A stretch of 64,000 nucleotides of DNA. Source: Nesterenkonia salmonea (GTDB lineage: Bacteria > Actinomycetota > Actinomycetes > Actinomycetales > Micrococcaceae). The position numbers and the translations under genes are program-made. The notes below the pieces were generated by a model that was given only the letters and a program-made list of their open reading frames with translations, did not search any database and had not been told where the DNA came from. Location: contig NZ_VAVZ01000003.1 in NCBI RefSeq assembly GCF_005771525.1, positions 59,469 through 123,468 on the forward strand, written 5' to 3'. Positions 60,185-64,000 of the stretch are shown here, one piece after another (within the stretch, counting starts at the first letter, position 1; each line of letters begins with the position of its first letter).

Positions 60185-61183
60185 TTGCCATCTTCTGTTG
60201 AGGAAGTTTTTGCTGAATCGCCGGTCTTTGACGGGCACAATGACCTCCCGTGGGCCTTGCGCACCAAGTACTCGTACAACCTTGAGTCCGCACAGCTCTG
60301 CGAGGTGAATCCTGCCCTGCATACGGATCTTCCCTCGCTGCGAGCAGGAGGAGTTGGTGCGCAGTTCTGGTCTGTCTATGTGCCGTCGAACATGGCGCCC
60401 CACGCCGCGGTAAGTGCCACTTTGGAGCAGATCGACTGTGTCTATCAACTGATCGACTCATTCAGCGATCAGTTGAGCTTGGCCACCACTTCCGCAGAAA
60501 CTGAAGAAGCCATGAGATCCGGGAAGATTGCTTCGCTGCTGGGCATGGAAGGTGGGCATTCCATCGACGAGTCCCTTGGGACTCTTCGCATGATGCGCCG
60601 CCTCGGGGTGAGCTACATGACTCTTACGCACAATCACAACACCTCGTGGGCTGCCTCAGCTACGGGTGAGCCGGTGGACTACGGGCTCACGGAATTCGGG
60701 CGTGGGGTCGTCGCAGAGATGAACCGGATCGGGATGCTCGTTGACCTCTCGCATGTCCATGAACGCACGATGCAGGACGTGCTGGACGTGACTGATGCAC
60801 CGGTGATTTTTTCGCATTCTTCCTGTCGGGGAGTTTACGATCATCCACGCAATGTGCCGGATAGTATCCTCACCCAACTGGCCGATAACGGAGGCGTGCA
60901 GATGATTACATTCGTGCCGAGGTTCATCCGCGAGGACGCAGACGCTGTGGGCATCAATGACGTCGTAGCTCATATTGACCATGCTCGTGAGGTCGCTGGA
61001 ATCAACCACATTGGGATCGGCGGGGACTTCGACGGCGTCCCGCAGGGCCCTCGCGGTTTGAAGCGTGTATCGGACTATCCTGCACTGCTGAAGGCTCTAG
61101 CCGATCGTGGATGGTCAAAGGCCGAGCTCAGCAAACTCACCAGCGGCAACACTCTCCGAGTTCTTCACGACGCGGGGGTCTGA
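60185..61183 (+). CDS. Membrane dipeptidase family (M19) metallopeptidase
   Basis: 332 aa TIM-barrel amidohydrolase. FDGHNDLPWALRTKYSYN (~14-30) holds the HxD zinc ligands, with LGMEGGHSIDESLGTLRMM (Glu bridge), VDLSHVHERTMQDVL (His) and FSHSSCRGVYDHPRNVPD (His). M19 enzymes hydrolyse dipeptides, often with D-amino acids at the second position. No signal peptide, so cytoplasmic. The start is TTG at 60185 with AAGGAG 5 bases upstream. Confidence 0.92.
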   Translation: MPSSVEEVFAESPVFDGHNDLPWALRTKYSYNLESAQLCEVNPALHTDLPSLRAGGVGAQFWSVYVPSNMAPHAAVSATLEQIDCVYQLIDSFSDQLSLATTSAETEEAMRSGKIASLLGMEGGHSIDESLGTLRMMRRLGVSYMTLTHNHNTSWAASATGEPVDYGLTEFGRGVVAEMNRIGMLVDLSHVHERTMQDVLDVTDAPVIFSHSSCRGVYDHPRNVPDSILTQLADNGGVQMITFVPRFIREDADAVGINDVVAHIDHAREVAGINHIGIGGDFDGVPQGPRGLKRVSDYPALLKALADRGWSKAELSKLTSGNTLRVLHDAGV

Positions 61184-61320
61184 GAGAATCCTCTCGTCTA
61201 CGCCTCCGCACGTGCTGGACAGTCTAATTGGACGGGGGAACCCGCAGCGCCCCCGGCCTGATCAATACTCCAAGCACTAAACCCCACCCAGAGGAGTCGC
61301 CGCAGCTCTTTTGCCTTTCT

Positions 61321-63237
61321 CTATCGCTGGCGCCCCTTGGTGCGTTCATTGGATTGCAGACGTTTGGTCAGCGGACGCATGAGAACATCTCCCAGAACAA
61401 TCCCGGCTGCAATAGCCATGATGATGATCAATGCATCAAAGATTTCGTACAGACCCGCGGTCCGATACGTGGACGATTCACTGATTGCAATTTGGTACAT
61501 CCCCCTGAAGACGATCAGCCCAGGAAGCATAAACATCATGGCAGGTACGGCCACAACAAGCTGCGGTGCCCGAAGCCGCAGCGCTACTACTCTCGCTAAC
61601 GCCCCAACAACAGCGGCACCGACGATTGGAGTGAACCACTCACCGAATCCCATAAGTTCGCCGACGTAGACACCGCAAAAGCCAAGCACGGCAACCAGAC
61701 CCGTCGGCAGGAGAAGTCTGTACGGAGCCTGTTGCACGATCGCCGCCGTGACCGCCGTCAGAAAAACAAGAGCCGCGAGAAGCGCCGGGTGATATATTCG
61801 CGAAATATCCGCGGTCACATCAATTTCCGGAGCTCCCGCCTGCCCGGTGAGGACTACACCTACCATTATTCCAGCCGTCAGTCCGGCAAACGCAACCAAG
61901 GACGAGACCAAACGGCCTGCGGCGGTAATAGGAAACCCATTGATGGCATCCTGGATGGCAGAGACGATCCGCACGCTAGGAAGCAGGATCATCAGCCCAC
62001 CTGCGACCACCATGGAAGTAGTGATTTCGACCCCGAATATGAGTGCACAAAAGGCCACAGCCGTCGCCAGGAATCCACCTGCCGCGAGAGTGAAGATCTC
62101 AGGCACACGCCAAATCGTCAGCTGACGAGTAACCCCGAGAACGAGAAGCGTGGCGAGAAACCCTAAAGAGGCATCCAACAGCGGGGCCCCTGTGTAACTC
62201 GCGAAGAGACCAGCGAAGAGGGCTCCGGAAGCCGCCACAACCCAGCGAGGGTATGGTTTCGGGTCCCTGGTGATGTCCAGTAAAGTCTCTGCAGCCTCAG
62301 CGCGGGTAATTCTTCCGAAGGCGATGTCTGTCACCAGGGTGTGGACCTCGGAGAGTGCACGAAAGTTTGCCGACCACGAGCGCACCACCCTTACTCTCGA
62401 GTATGGAATCTTGCCCTGAGGTGACCAATTGAGGATGATCGACTGGTTGGTAATGTCCGCGTCAGTATCTTTCATGCCAAACGCCGATGTAACAGCGAGA
62501 ATCGAAGTCTCCACTTCAAGGGCCCCTGCACCATAGCGGAAGAGCGCTTCACCGATGTCGAGAACAAGGTTGATAGTGACCCATTCATCTGCCTCACCCG
62601 GTTCCTGGGCCTGATGCGGATCCTCAAATGGCGTTCCGGAGAGCCAATCCAGAGTGGACATTTGTTCTGTTACTGGAGATATTGGGCGCACTAGTTTCTC
62701 GACCAAGTATCGGGCCAGAAATATCGACCGCCGAGACGACTTCCGTGGTGCTTCGTTGGGAGTCGAATGGAAGGAATAGGAGCCTTGCAACGGCGCAGAC
62801 GACCTGGCGTCATCGCCAGGTCGTTGGGAGTCAATCGACGCCTCTCCCCCGAGGCGCACATCTGGTGGAAAAAATGTGGAAGTCGGGAACACCGGTGCTG
62901 AACTCAAGTCCTCAAAACGATAAGCAGCAGGCGCGTGAGGTGTCTCCGCGCCCGTCTCAGGCTGGGGCCAGTCAACCTGTGTCTCCTCTGCAGCTGAGTG
63001 GTTCCAGGAGTCGATGACGTGCTGCGCTAAGTGCCGCGCGAAACCTCCAGTGTCTTCCAACGCCTCGGCAGGGCGGACCACAGGCCGAAGCATTGACTCG
63101 TCTTCGACCGGGTCGATGAGCGGATCTATAATGGCGCCATCCGCATGATAAAGAGCTTCATGATCGTCAGCCTGAGGAGAACCGGGGCTCATCGGAGAAA
63201 GGCCCCTCTCGGCATCAGGGGGATCTTGGGGCGGCAT
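61321..63237 (-). CDS. thrE: ThrE-family threonine/serine exporter
   Basis: 638 aa from the ATG at 63237 (GGAGG 5 bases upstream). The long hydrophilic, acidic N-terminus (~1-205) is followed by the ThrE cytoplasmic region (~210-320; WVTINLVLDIGEALFRYGAGALEVETSILAVTSAFG) and about ten membrane helices (~335-625), covering both the DUF1212 and ThrE_2 halves in one chain. It exports threonine and serine. It is somewhat longer at the N-terminus than the Corynebacterium protein (489 aa), the excess being disordered. Confidence 0.88.
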   Translation of the reverse strand: MPPQDPPDAERGLSPMSPGSPQADDHEALYHADGAIIDPLIDPVEDESMLRPVVRPAEALEDTGGFARHLAQHVIDSWNHSAAEETQVDWPQPETGAETPHAPAAYRFEDLSSAPVFPTSTFFPPDVRLGGEASIDSQRPGDDARSSAPLQGSYSFHSTPNEAPRKSSRRSIFLARYLVEKLVRPISPVTEQMSTLDWLSGTPFEDPHQAQEPGEADEWVTINLVLDIGEALFRYGAGALEVETSILAVTSAFGMKDTDADITNQSIILNWSPQGKIPYSRVRVVRSWSANFRALSEVHTLVTDIAFGRITRAEAAETLLDITRDPKPYPRWVVAASGALFAGLFASYTGAPLLDASLGFLATLLVLGVTRQLTIWRVPEIFTLAAGGFLATAVAFCALIFGVEITTSMVVAGGLMILLPSVRIVSAIQDAINGFPITAAGRLVSSLVAFAGLTAGIMVGVVLTGQAGAPEIDVTADISRIYHPALLAALVFLTAVTAAIVQQAPYRLLLPTGLVAVLGFCGVYVGELMGFGEWFTPIVGAAVVGALARVVALRLRAPQLVVAVPAMMFMLPGLIVFRGMYQIAISESSTYRTAGLYEIFDALIIIMAIAAGIVLGDVLMRPLTKRLQSNERTKGRQR

Positions 63238-63462
63238 TGGGGCCTCCGTGACGTGGAGAAGACATGGGAAGAAGTTTCTTACAGGAGCACGGGCCAACTA
63301 GGCCAGGATGTGAGATGAGTAGCTACCAGAGAAGAAGGCTAATGAAACGAATACTCATACCGTACGTGAAGGACGACGTCGATTGATCTAATCCTTTCAT
63401 GGACCTAACCCTGAACGGAAAATCTGTGCCCTGCGTTCATCCATTACAGCCATAGTGCTGAG

Positions 63463-63800
63463 TTGATCTTCATCACTGCAGTGGCACGGCAGGACCGGGG
63501 TGACCAAACCCTCCAGCCGCATATCTATGACCAGGTCTCACTCGATGGGATCTACATCGGCTCCTGGCGCTGCCTGGAGCACCTCCAGCGCAATGTGCGC
63601 ACCTACGCCACCACCCGACCCAGAACACTGCCCGGTAAGGAACTGCGCCAACTGTCACTGGCGCTGACACGGATCACCACCACAGGACAACACACTCCGG
63701 ACCGGTGCCGGGGTGGGTGTTTCCGGGACAGAAGTCCGGGTTCACCCACGACCGGCTCAGGAAGGCTTACATGCTGTTGGAAAGATGCGCGAAGCACTAG
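63463..63800 (+). pseudogene. Degraded coding remnant, possibly of a recombinase or transposase
   Basis: Protein-like text runs from about 63463 (VARQDRGDQTLQPHIYDQVSL, RCLEHLQRNVRTYATTRP) to about 63700 and then continues more plausibly in a second frame from 63702 (PVPGWVFPGQKSGFTHDRLR...) to a TAG at 63798-63800. The second piece faintly recalls the 'LFPG...' stretch near the catalytic Arg of tyrosine recombinases, but no RHRY set is visible. I could not place the first piece in any family. A frameshifted remnant of a mobile-element gene is a reasonable guess, no more. Confidence 0.3.
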
Positions 63801-63904
63801 TCTTCACCTATCTAGACGATGGCTTCCACGCCCAGATCTCCTTCACTACCGTCAGAACCCACTAGAACAGGGTCAACACGCCCGAACCAGCAACACGTTT
63901 TTGA

Positions 63905-63944
63905 CCTATAACCCCCTATAACCCCAAGGTTTAGGGGTTATAGG
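63905..63944. repeat. CCTATAACCCC direct pair with inverted copy
   Basis: CCTATAACCCC occurs at 63905-63915 and again at 63915-63925 (sharing one base), and its exact reverse complement GGGGTTATAGG at 63934-63944. The second and third copies form an 11-bp stem with an 8-base loop AAGGTTTA. No gene is recognised between here and the window end. It could be a terminator, a recombination or protein-binding site, or the edge of a mobile element. Confidence 0.55.
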
Positions 63945-64000
63945 CAAGAATGTGTGTACACGTTGGCCCCGGATCCTTGATCTGACGCCGATGTAGGGTC

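Overview
The window reads as chromosomal DNA of a moderately high-GC Gram-positive actinobacterium, order Micrococcales, probably Micrococcaceae-like (Arthrobacter/Nesterenkonia/Yaniella relatives; the genus is inference). The basis is the set of actinobacterial landmarks: a WhiB1-type iron-sulfur regulator, PdtaS, the very large NAD-dependent glutamate dehydrogenase, secA-hpf-comF-lpqB-mtrB-mtrA, a DUF4129/DUF4350/MoxR/DUF58 operon, mnmA with a MetE-like protein, PdxS/PdxT and an actinobacterial PspA. Gene density is high, many neighbours overlap by ATGA or TGATG, and GTG/TTG starts are frequent. I found no rRNA, tRNA or CRISPR array.

Layout. 1-7.1 kb: a translationally coupled operon of three glycosyltransferases (the first cut by the window edge), a one-piece ABC exporter and two APH-fold kinases, which looks like the end of a glycoconjugate or sugar-metabolite assembly/export cluster. 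7.1-9.8 kb: a small membrane protein, a probable 30-aa small ORF coupled to a Ser/Thr/Pro-rich secreted protein, whiB1 with a strong hairpin terminator, and a third APH-fold kinase. 9.9-13.6 kb: an OmpR-type two-component system (kinase gene first) converging on pdtaS. 13.6-18.5 kb: NAD-glutamate dehydrogenase. 18.5-22.6 kb: a CpaE-like ATPase and SAF-domain protein divergent from an excisionase-type HTH protein, then small conserved actinobacterial genes including a LysM-like protein and an Rv3235-family protein. 22.6-31.4 kb: secA, hpf, comF, lpqB, mtrB, mtrA. 31.5-36.8 kb: the MoxR/DUF58 operon. 36.9-39.5 kb: mnmA, chorismate mutase and a MetE-like protein. 39.5-46.5 kb: an accessory-looking stretch (membrane protein, DUF4269, NUDIX, SDR with divergent TetR regulator and a double operator, isochorismatase-like hydrolase, YecM-like protein, ABC-F protein with a possible leader peptide, YbaK-type deacylase). 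46.5-49.3 kb: cysteine desulfurase, J-domain protein and trmL.

49.4-55.8 kb holds envelope-stress functions: a single polypeptide joining a divergent ECF sigma factor to an RskA-like membrane anti-sigma factor, a PIG-L deacetylase coupled to an HtrA protease with an acidic insert, a TPM-family coiled-coil protein without its TPM domain, and PspA. 55.8-58.2 kb: pdxS and pdxT, separated by and preceded by perfect hairpins, then a DsbA-like lipoprotein. 58.2-63.2 kb: an AT-rich spacer, two membrane proteins, an M19 dipeptidase and a ThrE-type Thr/Ser exporter. 63.3-64.0 kb: degraded coding remnants and a CCTATAACCCC direct/inverted repeat, without an intact gene.

Functionally, the window joins envelope homeostasis and secretion (SecA, MtrAB-LpqB, HtrA, PspA, sigma/anti-sigma fusion) with tRNA thiolation (IscS to MnmA), vitamin B6 synthesis (PdxST) and nitrogen metabolism (Gdh). 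The least ordinary items are the sigma/anti-sigma fusion at 49.4-50.9 kb and the glycosyltransferase/exporter/kinase cluster at the left edge.
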